Source: Niallia sp. Man26 (GTDB lineage Bacteria; Bacillota; Bacilli; Bacillales; Cytobacillaceae). From it: DNA of 64,000 bases. A program made the translations under genes and the position numbers. The first letter of the stretch is position 1. Every line of letters starts with the position of its first letter. A model generated the notes under the pieces. That model had not been told where the DNA came from. It did not search any database and saw only the letters and a program-made list of their open reading frames with translations. Location of the stretch: NCBI RefSeq assembly GCF_022049065.2, contig NZ_CP095743.1, positions 1,007,001-1,071,000 of the forward strand, written 5' to 3'. Shown here piece by piece: positions 39,228 through 47,192 of the stretch.

Positions 39228-40427
39228 ATGAGCACAACCCTTTTAGACAAAGTAAAAACAATCAAAACCTTGAATAATATCGCAGGCAGCGGATTGAACG
39301 TATTTAAGAAAGAGAATTTTATCATTGATAATGACAGTGAAAATCCTGATGCGATTGTAGCTCGCAGTTATAATATGCATTCTATGGAATTTGGGAACAA
39401 ATTAAAGGCGATTGCTCGTGCAGGTGCAGGTGTTAACAATATTCCTGTTGAAAATTGCACAGAAAAAGGAATTGTCGTTTTCAATACACCTGGAGCAAAT
39501 GCAAATGCAGTAAAGGAAATGGTTCTGACTTCCTTAATGGCTTCTTCTCGTAATCTGTTTGATGGTGTTGCTTGGGCGAAAAACCTGAAAGAAGAAGGCG
39601 ACCAAATTCCAAAGCTTGTTGAAGCAGGTAAAAAGCAGTTTGTCGGTAAAGAAATTAAAGGAAAAACACTTGGTGTTATCGGTTTAGGAGCGATTGGAGC
39701 ACTTGTTGCCAACGATGCTCTTGATTTGGATATGGATGTAATCGGCTTTGACCCATTCATCTCTGTTGATACAGCATGGAATCTTTCTCGAAATGTACAG
39801 CGTGCGATGACAATTGAGCAGCTGTTTACAGAAAGCGACTATATTACTGTTCATGTACCATTAACTAATGATACAAAAGGGATGTTTAACAAAGAAGCAT
39901 TCAGCATCATGAAGGAAGGTGTTCAAATTCTGAACTTCTCCCGCGGAGAGCTGGTAAATGAAATCGATATGGCGGTTGCTCTTGAAAATGGCGAAGTCGG
40001 CAGATATATCACTGATTTTCCAAATGAAAATGTATTGAAAATGAAAAATACAATTCCTGTGCCTCATCTAGGTGCTTCAACACAGGAATCAGAAGAAAAC
40101 TGTGCGATTATGGCTGCACGCCAAGTGAAGGATTACTTGGAAACAGGGAATATTAAGAATTCCGTTAACTTCCCAAATGTATATCTTCCTTATACAGGCA
40201 AGCAGAGAGTCGCAGCATTCCATAAAAACGTGCCGAATATGGTTGGACAAATCACGATGGCAATCTCTGGATACAGTTTGAATATCGCTGACATGGTTAA
40301 CAGAAGCCGTGGTGAATATGCATACACGATGATTGATATTGACAATGAGGTGGCTGGCGATATCATCCCTTCATTAGAAGCAAAAATCCGTGAAATTGAA
40401 GGAATTGTAACTACTCGTATAATTTAA
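39228..40427 (+). CDS. serA: D-3-phosphoglycerate dehydrogenase, SerA-type with ACT domain
   Basis: Oxidises 3-phosphoglycerate to phosphohydroxypyruvate, the first step of serine synthesis. A 399-residue D-2-hydroxyacid dehydrogenase: NAD-binding LGVIGLGAIGALVAND near residue 140, catalytic Arg in NFSRGELVNE near 238, Glu in the next helix, and His in PVPHLGAST near 286. The C-terminal ACT domain (NIADMVNRSRGEYAYTMIDID) may bind serine for feedback control. The open frame runs back to 39132 across the terminator, but AAGAGGAGC places the start at ATG 39228. Expression is set by the ZTP riboswitch just upstream. Confidence 0.93.
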   Translation: MSTTLLDKVKTIKTLNNIAGSGLNVFKKENFIIDNDSENPDAIVARSYNMHSMEFGNKLKAIARAGAGVNNIPVENCTEKGIVVFNTPGANANAVKEMVLTSLMASSRNLFDGVAWAKNLKEEGDQIPKLVEAGKKQFVGKEIKGKTLGVIGLGAIGALVANDALDLDMDVIGFDPFISVDTAWNLSRNVQRAMTIEQLFTESDYITVHVPLTNDTKGMFNKEAFSIMKEGVQILNFSRGELVNEIDMAVALENGEVGRYITDFPNENVLKMKNTIPVPHLGASTQESEENCAIMAARQVKDYLETGNIKNSVNFPNVYLPYTGKQRVAAFHKNVPNMVGQITMAISGYSLNIADMVNRSRGEYAYTMIDIDNEVAGDIIPSLEAKIREIEGIVTTRII

Positions 40428-40433
40428 GATAAT

Positions 40434-40466
40434 AGCTCTCACTTTGATGTGGGAGCTTTTTTTATT
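40434..40466 (+). terminator. Terminator after serA
   Basis: 9-bp stem with one G-U (40434-40442 with 40449-40457) and seven T residues. Confidence 0.88.
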
Positions 40467-40661
40467 ATAATAAAAATTAATAGTTTAAATAATTTTAATT
40501 TTCTTATAATTATTTGACTAGAAAGATCTCAAAAAGTATAATGAAACCATTATTTTCTAAGGTTTGTTTAATGTCAACGTGAATCATATTAGAGGAACAA
40601 GCAGGCCTTCTACATAAAATAGCAGGAAACGCCCACCCTAAAAAGGTTGGGAGGTGCAATG

Positions 40662-40859
40662 ATGGGAAATGACAAAATGCCTGATTTTAACAGCCTTGAT
40701 GATCGTCTTATTGGAGATGGCTTGAACCAAGCAGCTTTTTCAATGAAAACAAATCTAGATCCAAAAGACCCTTTAGAGGACAATCCGTATTTTGATAAAA
40801 CGAAGGAATATAGCAAAGAAGAACTAGAGAAATTTAGAAAGTTTTTCGGCGGCCGATAA
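40662..40859 (+). CDS. Small hydrophilic protein of unknown function, 65 residues
   Basis: Not recognised. It is acidic in the middle (NLDPKDPLEDNPYFDKTKEYSKEELEKFRKFFGGR at the C-terminal half) with no membrane segment or Cys. GGAGG at 40650-40654 is seven bases before ATG 40662; ATG 40659 is closer. A hairpin formed by CCCACC (near 40631) and GGTTGGG partly covers the site. It stands alone between the serA terminator and the M20 gene. Codon use looks normal for the window, and the gene is probably real. Confidence 0.62.
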   Translation: MGNDKMPDFNSLDDRLIGDGLNQAAFSMKTNLDPKDPLEDNPYFDKTKEYSKEELEKFRKFFGGR

Positions 40860-40973
40860 AAATGAACTCCTGTGCCAAGGCATGCAGCCTGCTGCCTTGG
40901 TATCTTAACTATATAAGCATAGGTGTAAATTTAAATTTCAGAATTTACTGAATAATAAAAGGGAGGAATAGAT

Positions 40974-42179
40974 ATGCTGGAGAACTGGAACGAACAATTG
41001 GAGGAAATGTATAACAAGATGGTGGAATGGAGACGGCATTTTCATCAGTATCCAGAGCTAACTAACCAAGAATACAAAACATCTAAACTGATTGCAGACA
41101 TCTTGACTGATTTTGGTATTAAAATCCGAACAAATGTCGGTGGGATGGGAGTTCTTGGGTATATTTACGGAGCGAAACCTGGTAAGACAATTGCACTGCG
41201 GGCCGATTTCGATGCATTGCCGATACAGGATGAAAAGAACGTACCATATAAGTCGAAGGTTGATGGTGTCATGCATGCATGCGGCCATGACGGGCACACA
41301 GCTACCTTGCTGGCAGTTGGCAAGGTGCTGAATGAAAATCGAAAAAATCTTGCAGGAAACGTCATTCTTCTGTTTCAGCATGCAGAGGAAGGCGGAGGCG
41401 GTGCCGAAAAAATGATAGCAGACAATTGCCTTGAAGGAGTAGATGCAGTGTTTGGCAATCATTTATGGAGTCTTTATCCTACAGGGGAAATAGCATATAC
41501 GAAGGGGTATACAACCGCTGCTGGCGATGGTTTCTCGATTAAGATTAAAGGCAAAGGCGGTCATGGATCATCTCCTCATGATACAGTTGATTCTATTGCG
41601 GTAGCAGGCCAGCTTATTAACCAGCTTCAATATATCGTCAGCCGCAAGGTGAATCCACAGAAAACAGCTGTACTAACAATTGGTTCCATTCATGCAGGGA
41701 ATGCTGCAAACGTCATTGCTGATTCTGCCGTAATGAAGGGCACGGTGAGAACATACGAAAAGGAAGTACAACAGCTTGTAAAAGAAGCAATGGAAGAGGC
41801 GATTAAAGGCATCTGCATGAGTTCGAAAGCAGATTATGAATTCAACTATAAGTATGGAATGCCAAGTGTATATAATCATCCTGCTGAAACGGATATTTTT
41901 GCAAACACCGTTAAGACCTCCCTGCCTGAGTTAGTAATAAAAGAAGTACCTGCCCTCCTTGTGAGTGAGGATTTTGCATTATATCTAGAGAAGAAGCCGG
42001 GGATGATATTTTTTACAGGAGCAGGAAACGAGGAATTGCAAGCAATATATCCACATCACCATCCAAAGTTTGATTTTGATGAAAAAGCAATGCTTTATGC
42101 CGGAAAAGCAATGCTTGCTATCAGCCATTATTATTTAGCAGAAATACCGTCAGGATGTGCGGCAGTTACGGTAAAATAA
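40974..42179 (+). CDS. M20-family amidohydrolase (N-acyl/aminoacyl amino acid hydrolase)
   Basis: A 401-residue metallo-aminoacylase of the IAA-amino acid hydrolase/hippurate hydrolase type. RRHFHQYPELTNQEYKTS is the N-terminal signature. Metal ligands are visible in HACGHDGHTA near residue 102, FQHAEEGGGGAEKM near 136 with the catalytic Glu, and HHHPKFDFDE near the C-terminus. The dimerisation lid lies between, with GKGGHGSSPHDTVD. Intracellular. The exact amide is unknown. It has GGGAGG before the ATG. pduL follows 153 bases later, with no strong terminator seen between them. Confidence 0.88.
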   Translation: MLENWNEQLEEMYNKMVEWRRHFHQYPELTNQEYKTSKLIADILTDFGIKIRTNVGGMGVLGYIYGAKPGKTIALRADFDALPIQDEKNVPYKSKVDGVMHACGHDGHTATLLAVGKVLNENRKNLAGNVILLFQHAEEGGGGAEKMIADNCLEGVDAVFGNHLWSLYPTGEIAYTKGYTTAAGDGFSIKIKGKGGHGSSPHDTVDSIAVAGQLINQLQYIVSRKVNPQKTAVLTIGSIHAGNAANVIADSAVMKGTVRTYEKEVQQLVKEAMEEAIKGICMSSKADYEFNYKYGMPSVYNHPAETDIFANTVKTSLPELVIKEVPALLVSEDFALYLEKKPGMIFFTGAGNEELQAIYPHHHPKFDFDEKAMLYAGKAMLAISHYYLAEIPSGCAAVTVK

Positions 42180-42332
42180 GGATAACCTACCTTTTATCCA
42201 TACAGGAGAAAAGGTTTTTTTTATTATAGGTTTATGGCAGACATATTGGGGCGATACAGGATATGATTAATCTTGATTAAACTGCTTTTATTAGGGAAAG
42301 GTAAAAAAAACGTATAAAGGAGCTGGCAGAAA

Positions 42333-42899
42333 ATGCAAATCCCGATCGGTGTATCAAATAGACATATCCATTTAACAAAAGAAGATGTAGAAAAGCTGTT
42401 TGGAGAAAATTATGAGCTGACAAGTAAAAAAGAATTATCACAGCCTGGAGAGTTTGCCGCAGAAGAAACGGTGACTATCAAAACGGATAAGTCTGAAATT
42501 AACAGGGTGCGAATTCTTGGTCCAATCCGTACGCTGACACAAGTGGAAATTTCAAAAACAGATGCCCGCCAGCTGGGCATTAATCCACCCATCCGCCCTT
42601 CCGGCAAAATTGAAGGAACACCTGGCATTACGATTATTGGTCCTCATGGAGAAATCACAATAGATAAAGGGGTTATTATTGCAGAGCGGCATATTCATAT
42701 GACACAACAGGATGCTGACAATTTTGGTGTAAGTGATGGACAATATGTTAGTGTAAAAACGGACGGGGAAAGGGAGCTTATTTTCAATAAAGTATTAATC
42801 AGAGTTAAGGATACTTATGCCTTGGACATGCATATTGATACAGATGAAGCAAATGCTGCAGGAATTCAGACAGGGGATAAAGGGGTATTAATAAAATAG
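42333..42899 (+). CDS. pduL: Phosphate propanoyltransferase, PduL family
   Basis: Exchanges acyl-CoA and acyl-phosphate (propanoyl- or acetyl-). A 188-residue PduL protein with its two paired zinc-binding motifs: VSNRHIHLTKEDVEKLFG at residues 7-24 and AERHIHMTQQDADNFGV near residues 116-132, and a late His in DMHIDTDEAN. It lacks the N-terminal encapsulation peptide typical of microcompartment members, and no shell genes are near, so it probably works as a free phosphotransacylase in the cytosol. AAAGGAG precedes the ATG. Confidence 0.9.
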   Translation: MQIPIGVSNRHIHLTKEDVEKLFGENYELTSKKELSQPGEFAAEETVTIKTDKSEINRVRILGPIRTLTQVEISKTDARQLGINPPIRPSGKIEGTPGITIIGPHGEITIDKGVIIAERHIHMTQQDADNFGVSDGQYVSVKTDGERELIFNKVLIRVKDTYALDMHIDTDEANAAGIQTGDKGVLIK

Positions 42900-42904
42900 T
42901 TAAA

Positions 42905-42935
42905 AAACACGGTCTTTAGGGACCGTGTTTTTTAT
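42905..42935 (+). terminator. Terminator after pduL
   Basis: 10-bp stem (42905-42914 with 42921-42930) and T residues. Confidence 0.9.
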
Positions 42936-42949
42936 TAGAAACGAAAAGG

Positions 42950-42978
42950 TTGACGAAAAAGCAATATGTCGCTATTAT
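42950..42978 (+). promoter_or_regulatory. Promoter of the frlB-like gene
   Basis: TTGACG at 42950-42955 and TATTAT at 42973-42978 with 17-base spacing. The operator dyad begins three bases after the -10. Confidence 0.75.
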
Positions 42979-42980
42979 TT

Positions 42981-43008
42981 GTATTAATAATACGTTTTAA
43001 TACGTATT
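42981..43008. promoter_or_regulatory. Putative FrlR-type operator upstream of frlB
   Basis: GTATTAATAATAC (42981-42993) is a 13-base dyad directly after the -10, followed by a second palindrome AATACGTATT (42999-43008). HutC-type GntR regulators bind dyads of the form GT...AC of this size. A close copy (GTATT-N4-AATAC) lies in the promoter at 46145. Confidence 0.65.
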
Positions 43009-43038
43009 TTAAAATGGGCGGATAGGGGAGAGATAAAA

Positions 43039-44007
43039 TTGAATATTAAGGAAATCATTAATGAAATACACACAAAAAAGGAAGAAGGAATGAAAGATAT
43101 TTATTTAGTGGCCTGTGGAGGTTCTTTAGTCGATATGTATTTATCTGAATATTTCCTCAAAAGTGAAGCGAAAAGAACGAGAGTGTCCCTATACACGAGT
43201 AATGAGTTTGTGCATGCGGTGCCTAAAGCGCTGGGAAGTCATTCACTTGTTGTTGTCTGCTCCCATGGAGGCAATACGAAAGAGTCTGTGGAAGCAGCAA
43301 AAACGGCAAAAGAAAAAGGTGCATCGACTATTACATTGACACATAATGAAACAGGTGCATTAGTCGAATATGGAGACTATAATATTCTTTATAAATGGGG
43401 AGAAGAAACAGACGTAAAAGACAACCCAATGGCAATTATTTTTGCCATTGCCGTCGAGGCTTTACACAGTATAGAAGGTTATGATGCTTATCATAAAGTA
43501 ATAAAAGGGTTAGAGCAAATCAATACAGTTATTGCAAAAGCACGCATACAAGTAGCAGAAAGAGCAAGAGCCTTTGCTAAAAAATATGAGCATGAGAATA
43601 TGTTCTATGTTTTGAGCAGCGGTGCTTCATACGGTCATGCCTACGGGTTTTCCATTTGTTCTTTAATGGAAATGCAATGGGTTCATGCTTCAGCCATACA
43701 TACTGGGGAGTATTTTCACGGTCCATTTGAAGTAACAGATAAAGAAACACCATATATTTTACTTATGAATGAAGGCAGAACGAGAGCTTTAGATGAAAGG
43801 GCGCTTAGCTTCTTGAAGCAATATGGAGAAAAGCTAGAAGTGGTTGACTGCAAGGAATTAGGGATTAATACAATTGATGATGAGGTTGTCGAATTTTTTA
43901 ATCCGATTGTTTTCTACAGTATTTTAAGTGTGTACCGAGCAGAATTGGCAAAAATCAGACAGCATCCGTTAGAAACAAGAAGATATATGGGCAAGGTTGC
44001 GTACTAA
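43039..44007 (+). CDS. frlB: FrlB-like fructosamine-6-phosphate deglycase (SIS domain)
   Basis: Splits 6-phosphorylated Amadori compounds (fructosyl-amino acids) into glucose 6-phosphate and the amine. A 322-residue protein with two SIS domains. YLVACGGSLVDMYLSEYFL and VVCSHGGNTKESVEAAK mark the first, and MEMQWVHASAIHTGEYFHGPFEV plus the C-terminal HPLETRRYMGKV match B. subtilis FrlB as I remember it. Starts with TTG after GGGGAGAG. A related deglycase for another sugar-amine adduct (such as glucoselysine) cannot be excluded. First gene of the module with the kinase and the GntR regulator. Confidence 0.85.
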   Translation: MNIKEIINEIHTKKEEGMKDIYLVACGGSLVDMYLSEYFLKSEAKRTRVSLYTSNEFVHAVPKALGSHSLVVVCSHGGNTKESVEAAKTAKEKGASTITLTHNETGALVEYGDYNILYKWGEETDVKDNPMAIIFAIAVEALHSIEGYDAYHKVIKGLEQINTVIAKARIQVAERARAFAKKYEHENMFYVLSSGASYGHAYGFSICSLMEMQWVHASAIHTGEYFHGPFEVTDKETPYILLMNEGRTRALDERALSFLKQYGEKLEVVDCKELGINTIDDEVVEFFNPIVFYSILSVYRAELAKIRQHPLETRRYMGKVAY

Positions 44008-44036
44008 AGTCGTTTTCTTCAGCTGTTTTTACACAA

Positions 44037-44066
44037 TTGATTAAAAATTGAGCAGTATTGTATAAT
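44037..44066 (+). promoter_or_regulatory. Possible internal promoter before the frlD-like gene
   Basis: TTGATT at 44037-44042 and a perfect TATAAT at 44061-44066, 18 bases apart, in the gap between the deglycase and kinase genes. Confidence 0.5.
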
Positions 44067-44111
44067 TGGCGTGGGTTTTATACAGGTGATGTGATGGGGG
44101 AGAGGATTGCG

Positions 44112-44930
44112 GTGAAAGTATTAGGGATTGGCGATAATGTTGTCGATAAATATACATATAAAAGAATAATGTATCCAGGAGGAAATGCTCTGAATTTCAG
44201 TGTTTATGCGAAAACGCTTGGCGCTGATGCTGCTTATTTAGGGATATTCGGCACAGATGATGAGGCACAGCATATTAGAAATGTACTGAAGGAATTAGCA
44301 ATTGATACAAAACGCTGCCAGGAAGTCGAAGGAGAGAGCGGCTATGCATTAGTCGGACTAGAAAACGGTGATCGGGTGTTTTTGGAGAGCAATGATGGCG
44401 GAATAAGGAAGTATCATAAGCTCCAACTAAATAAGGAGGATATAAAATATATCCAATCCTTTGATTTGCTGCATACTAGCAAGTACAGCTATTTGGAAAA
44501 AGAGATGCCGAATATTAAAGCTGCAGGTGTACCAGTTTCCTTTGATTTTTCTGATGATTTCACAGAGGAATACTTGCTTGAAATTGGGCCATTTGTTGAC
44601 TATAGCTTTCTTTCATGCAGCCACTTAACAGAAGAGGAAGCAAAGGCTGTCCTAAAGAAAATGGTATCACTTGGAAGCACACTTTCTATAGCAACAATGG
44701 GAGCAGAAGGAGCATTGCTGTATGATGGAGTAAGCTTTTACAAGCAAATACCGAAACTAATCGAGGCTGTTGATACATTAGGAGCTGGAGATTCCTTCCT
44801 GACAGCATTTTTGCTGCACTACTTACAACAAGAACAAGATGGTTTGGAAACTGCACTTGCTAAAGCTGCCGAATTTGCGGCAGCATCTTGTCTTGTAGAA
44901 GGTGCTTTTGGTCATGGCAAAGCTTATTAA
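44112..44930 (+). CDS. frlD: FrlD-like fructosamine kinase (PfkB family)
   Basis: A 272-residue ribokinase/PfkB-family sugar kinase, expected to phosphorylate fructosamines at C6 before FrlB acts. N-terminal VLGIGDNVVDKYTY and YPGGNALNFSVYAKTLGADAAYLG are like FrlD; the anion hole and catalytic Asp are in DTLGAGDSFLTAF near residue 220. The frame is open from 44058, with ATG at 44094, but GGGGGAGAGG at 44096-44105 is best placed for GTG 44112, which gives the usual FrlD N-terminus. The regulator gene starts about 70 bases downstream. Confidence 0.84.
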   Translation: MKVLGIGDNVVDKYTYKRIMYPGGNALNFSVYAKTLGADAAYLGIFGTDDEAQHIRNVLKELAIDTKRCQEVEGESGYALVGLENGDRVFLESNDGGIRKYHKLQLNKEDIKYIQSFDLLHTSKYSYLEKEMPNIKAAGVPVSFDFSDDFTEEYLLEIGPFVDYSFLSCSHLTEEEAKAVLKKMVSLGSTLSIATMGAEGALLYDGVSFYKQIPKLIEAVDTLGAGDSFLTAFLLHYLQQEQDGLETALAKAAEFAAASCLVEGAFGHGKAY

Positions 44931-45002
44931 GTGGAAAAGATTTATTTATTTTTAAGTCTTTGTTATTCTTGGAGTAAATGAATAGAATAGGTGATAACTA
45001 AT

Positions 45003-45713
45003 ATGATTAAGCAAGAGAATCGTGTCCCTCTCTATATACAGCTGAAAGAAACGCTGCGCACAGCTATTACTGCCAATCGCCTTAAAGCTGGTGACAAGAT
45101 TCCGACAGAGGTGGAGCTCAGTGACAAGTATAATATCAGCAGAGTTACTGTCCGCAAAGCGATTACCGAATTGGTGGAAGAAGGCTATCTTGTAAAAAAG
45201 CAAGGCAAAGGGACATTTGTTCAGACACAAAAGATTGAAAGAAAGATTCTTCATTTAAAGAGTTTTACCGCTTCTTGTGAAGCACATGGCCTGAAAGTAA
45301 CAAGTAAGGTTATCAAAAAGGAACTGATTGATCCAGATGACAATGAAAAAGAACGGTTAATGCTAGACGATGATGACCAGCTGATTCATATTCAAAGGGT
45401 CAGATATGCAGACGATCGTCCGCTCATGCTCGAAAATAATTTCTATTCCTTTAAGCGGTATAAATTTTTGCTGGAAGAGAGTCTCGACGGCTCCCTTTAT
45501 GAGCTGTTAGAAGAGAAATACGGTATTAACCTAAACAATGCAGGAGAAACTTCCTTGGAAATTGTCAGAGCATCTGACCAGGAAGCGCCGCTGCTTGATA
45601 TTACAATTGGAGAACCGCTTTTCTATTTGGAAACAGTCGTTTCTGATACTGCTGTCCCTGTTTATTTAGGAAGACAGTATATTGTCGGCGAACGATATAA
45701 GTTTTCGTTTTAA
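45003..45713 (+). CDS. frlR: GntR/HutC-family regulator, FrlR-like
   Basis: A 236-residue regulator. The GntR winged helix is at residues 1-75 (VPLYIQLKETLRTAI, DKIPTEVELSDKYNISRVTVRKAITELVEEGYLVKKQGKGTFV) and a UTRA effector domain follows (HIQRVRYADDRPLMLENNFY, GEPLFYLETVVSD). It is last in the frlB-frlD-frlR row, so it is the likely controller of this module and its ligand is probably a 6-phosphofructosamine. An AGGTGAT site seven bases upstream fixes ATG 45003; the GTG at 44991 is part of that site. The dyads at 42981 and 46145 are candidate targets. Confidence 0.85.
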   Translation: MIKQENRVPLYIQLKETLRTAITANRLKAGDKIPTEVELSDKYNISRVTVRKAITELVEEGYLVKKQGKGTFVQTQKIERKILHLKSFTASCEAHGLKVTSKVIKKELIDPDDNEKERLMLDDDDQLIHIQRVRYADDRPLMLENNFYSFKRYKFLLEESLDGSLYELLEEKYGINLNNAGETSLEIVRASDQEAPLLDITIGEPLFYLETVVSDTAVPVYLGRQYIVGERYKFSF

Positions 45714-45722
45714 AGCCAGCTT

Positions 45723-45752
45723 GCAACCTTCATAGAGGAGGTTGCTTTTTTG
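45723..45752 (+). terminator. Terminator after the frlR-like gene
   Basis: GCAACCT (45723-45729) pairs with AGGTTGC (45739-45745), six T residues follow. Confidence 0.85.
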
Positions 45753-45790
45753 TATTTTGCTGCTAAACGGTTGCCCACGCTCGAGGTCAT

Positions 45791-46079
45791 AAGTCGCCGA
45801 TAAGCAGGCGCCCTGCACTTTTCTGTCCAGTTCCGGGTGCCATCGGCTCGAGGTCATAAGCCAAGCTGTCCAAGAAGGTGGAAGAGCGCCACCTTCTAAG
45901 GCCATCTCGTCTTATGCAAGTCGCCGATAAGCAGGCGCCCTGCACTTTTCTGTCCAGTTCCGGGCGCCATCGGCTCGAGGTCATAAGCCAAGCTGTCCAA
46001 GAAGGTGGAAGAGCGCCACCTTCTAAGGCCATCTCGTCTTATGCAGTCGCCGATAAGCAGGCGCCCTGCACTTTTCTGT
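45791..46079. repeat. Tandem 127-bp intergenic repeat, two full copies and a 35-bp third
   Basis: Copy 1 is 45791-45917, copy 2 is 45918-46044, and 46045-46079 repeats the first 35 bases. The two full copies differ only at one base (T at 45838, C at 45965). A 15-base piece just before copy 1 (GCTCGAGGTCATAAG, 45779-45793) matches an internal part of the unit. Each unit can fold: AGAAGGTGG and CCACCTTCT form a 9-bp hairpin, and CATAAG/CTTATG pair further out. It is GC-richer than its surroundings. It resembles dispersed intergenic repeats I recall from other Bacillus genomes. No protein is encoded. Confidence 0.93.
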
Positions 46080-46095
46080 AAATTCTAATAATATA

Positions 46096-46124
46096 TTGAC
46101 TATGCTGGTGGAAAGTAGTATAAA
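46096..46124 (+). promoter_or_regulatory. Promoter of the solute-binding lipoprotein gene
   Basis: TTGACT at 46096-46101 and TATAAA at 46119-46124 with 17-base spacing, directly after the repeat block. Confidence 0.78.
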
Positions 46125-46144
46125 TAAATAAAACGTCATGAAAC

Positions 46145-46158
46145 GTATTAAATAATAC
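46145..46158. promoter_or_regulatory. Putative FrlR-type operator upstream of the lipoprotein gene
   Basis: GTATT-N4-AATAC (14 bases) about 15 bases after the start point, where a bound repressor would block RNA polymerase. It is nearly the same as the 13-base dyad in the frlB promoter. A CGT precedes both dyads' neighbourhood (ACGTATT), strengthening the likeness. Confidence 0.6.
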
Positions 46159-46187
46159 ATATGATTGTTGAGATGGAGGGGTTCTTT

Positions 46188-46970
46188 TTGAAGAGGAGAT
46201 TTGTGGGGATGGTTATGCTGGTTGTTTGTATGCTTGGTTTAGCTGCATGCGGGAAGAGTGCGGCTGGTGGAGAGGAAGGTAGTAAGCAATTGGTGATGGG
46301 AACTTCAGCTGATTATGCTCCGTTTGAGTATATTGATACGGCAACGAGTGAGGAGATTATTGGGTTTGATGTGGATCTTGCGAAAGCGCTTGGTGAGAAG
46401 CTTGGCTATGAAATAGTCATTCAAGACATGGATTTCAGTGGTTTGATTACATCACTGCAATCAGGTAAGGTTGATTTTGTTATGGCTGGTATGGAAGCGA
46501 CTCCTGAGCGCAGCAAGAATGTGGATTTTACTAATCCTTATTTTCGAAGTGATATTTCTATGGTAGTAGCCAGTGATGGAGCTGTTCAGACTTTTGAAGA
46601 CATTAAAGGGAAAGTAGTGGGAGTACAAGTTGGTTCCATACAAGCGGAAAAGGCAAAAGAACTGCAAAAAGAAGTTGATTTCACTGTGGAGACAAGGGAT
46701 AGAGTGCCTGACTTAGTGGAAGAGATTAAAAGCGGCCGTTTTGAAGGAGTTTTAATGGAAGATGTTGTTTCCAAAGGATATATAAAAAACAATGATAATC
46801 TGAAAGTTATCTCTGTCCCGAATAATGAAACTGGCGGCGCTTCTATTGCCTTTCCAAAGGACAGTGAGCTGACAGAGAAATTTAATACAGAATTGGCAGA
46901 GATGAAAGAAAATGGTGAAATGGATCAACTCGTTTCTAAATGGTTTGGCGGCGTTAAATCAGTAGATTAA
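46188..46970 (+). CDS. Amino-acid-type ABC transporter substrate-binding lipoprotein (SBP family 3)
   Basis: About 260 residues. TTG 46188 is the start (GGAGGGG seven bases upstream); the open frame from 46161 is leader. The signal peptide ends in the lipobox LAAC near residue 20. The family 3 fold is clear: VMGTSADYAPFEYID, GFDVDLAKALGEKLGYEI, QSGKVDFVMAGMEATPERSKNVDFTNPYF and VGVQVGSIQAEKAKEL. Relatives bind polar amino acids or, in the opine type, fructosyl-amino acids. No permease or ATPase is adjacent, so it must use a complex from elsewhere. The operator shared with frlB suggests an Amadori compound as ligand; this is inference. Confidence 0.85.
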   Translation: MKRRFVGMVMLVVCMLGLAACGKSAAGGEEGSKQLVMGTSADYAPFEYIDTATSEEIIGFDVDLAKALGEKLGYEIVIQDMDFSGLITSLQSGKVDFVMAGMEATPERSKNVDFTNPYFRSDISMVVASDGAVQTFEDIKGKVVGVQVGSIQAEKAKELQKEVDFTVETRDRVPDLVEEIKSGRFEGVLMEDVVSKGYIKNNDNLKVISVPNNETGGASIAFPKDSELTEKFNTELAEMKENGEMDQLVSKWFGGVKSVD

Positions 46971-47003
46971 CAAGTAGCAATATATTATAGAAGAAACTAG
47001 GGG

Positions 47004-47042
47004 AAAAGAGGATGCAGATTAGTCTGCATTCTCTTTATTTTT
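47004..47042 (+). terminator. Terminator after the lipoprotein gene
   Basis: 12-bp stem with one G-U (AGAGGATGCAGA with TCTGCATTCTCT), four-base loop, T-rich tail. Confidence 0.85.
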
Positions 47043-47192
47043 ATAGGCGAGAATGGAGGAATTTAGTAAAACATATATTCATTGTAAAAAATAAAAAAAT
47101 GTGTTAGATTTTCTTACTTTTTTATACAATTCTGAATAATTATATTATATAATCAACTTAAATAAACAACATTGTCCAAACAAACGAAGTGA

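Noticed and set aside
45791..46079. CRISPR array
   Set aside because: The copies are contiguous 127-bp tandem units without unique spacers, and no cas genes are present.
45666..46081. Open frames of 67-81 codons inside the 127-bp repeats on both strands
   Set aside because: They exist only because the repeat unit lacks stops in those frames; the same peptide recurs with the repeat and has no start signal.
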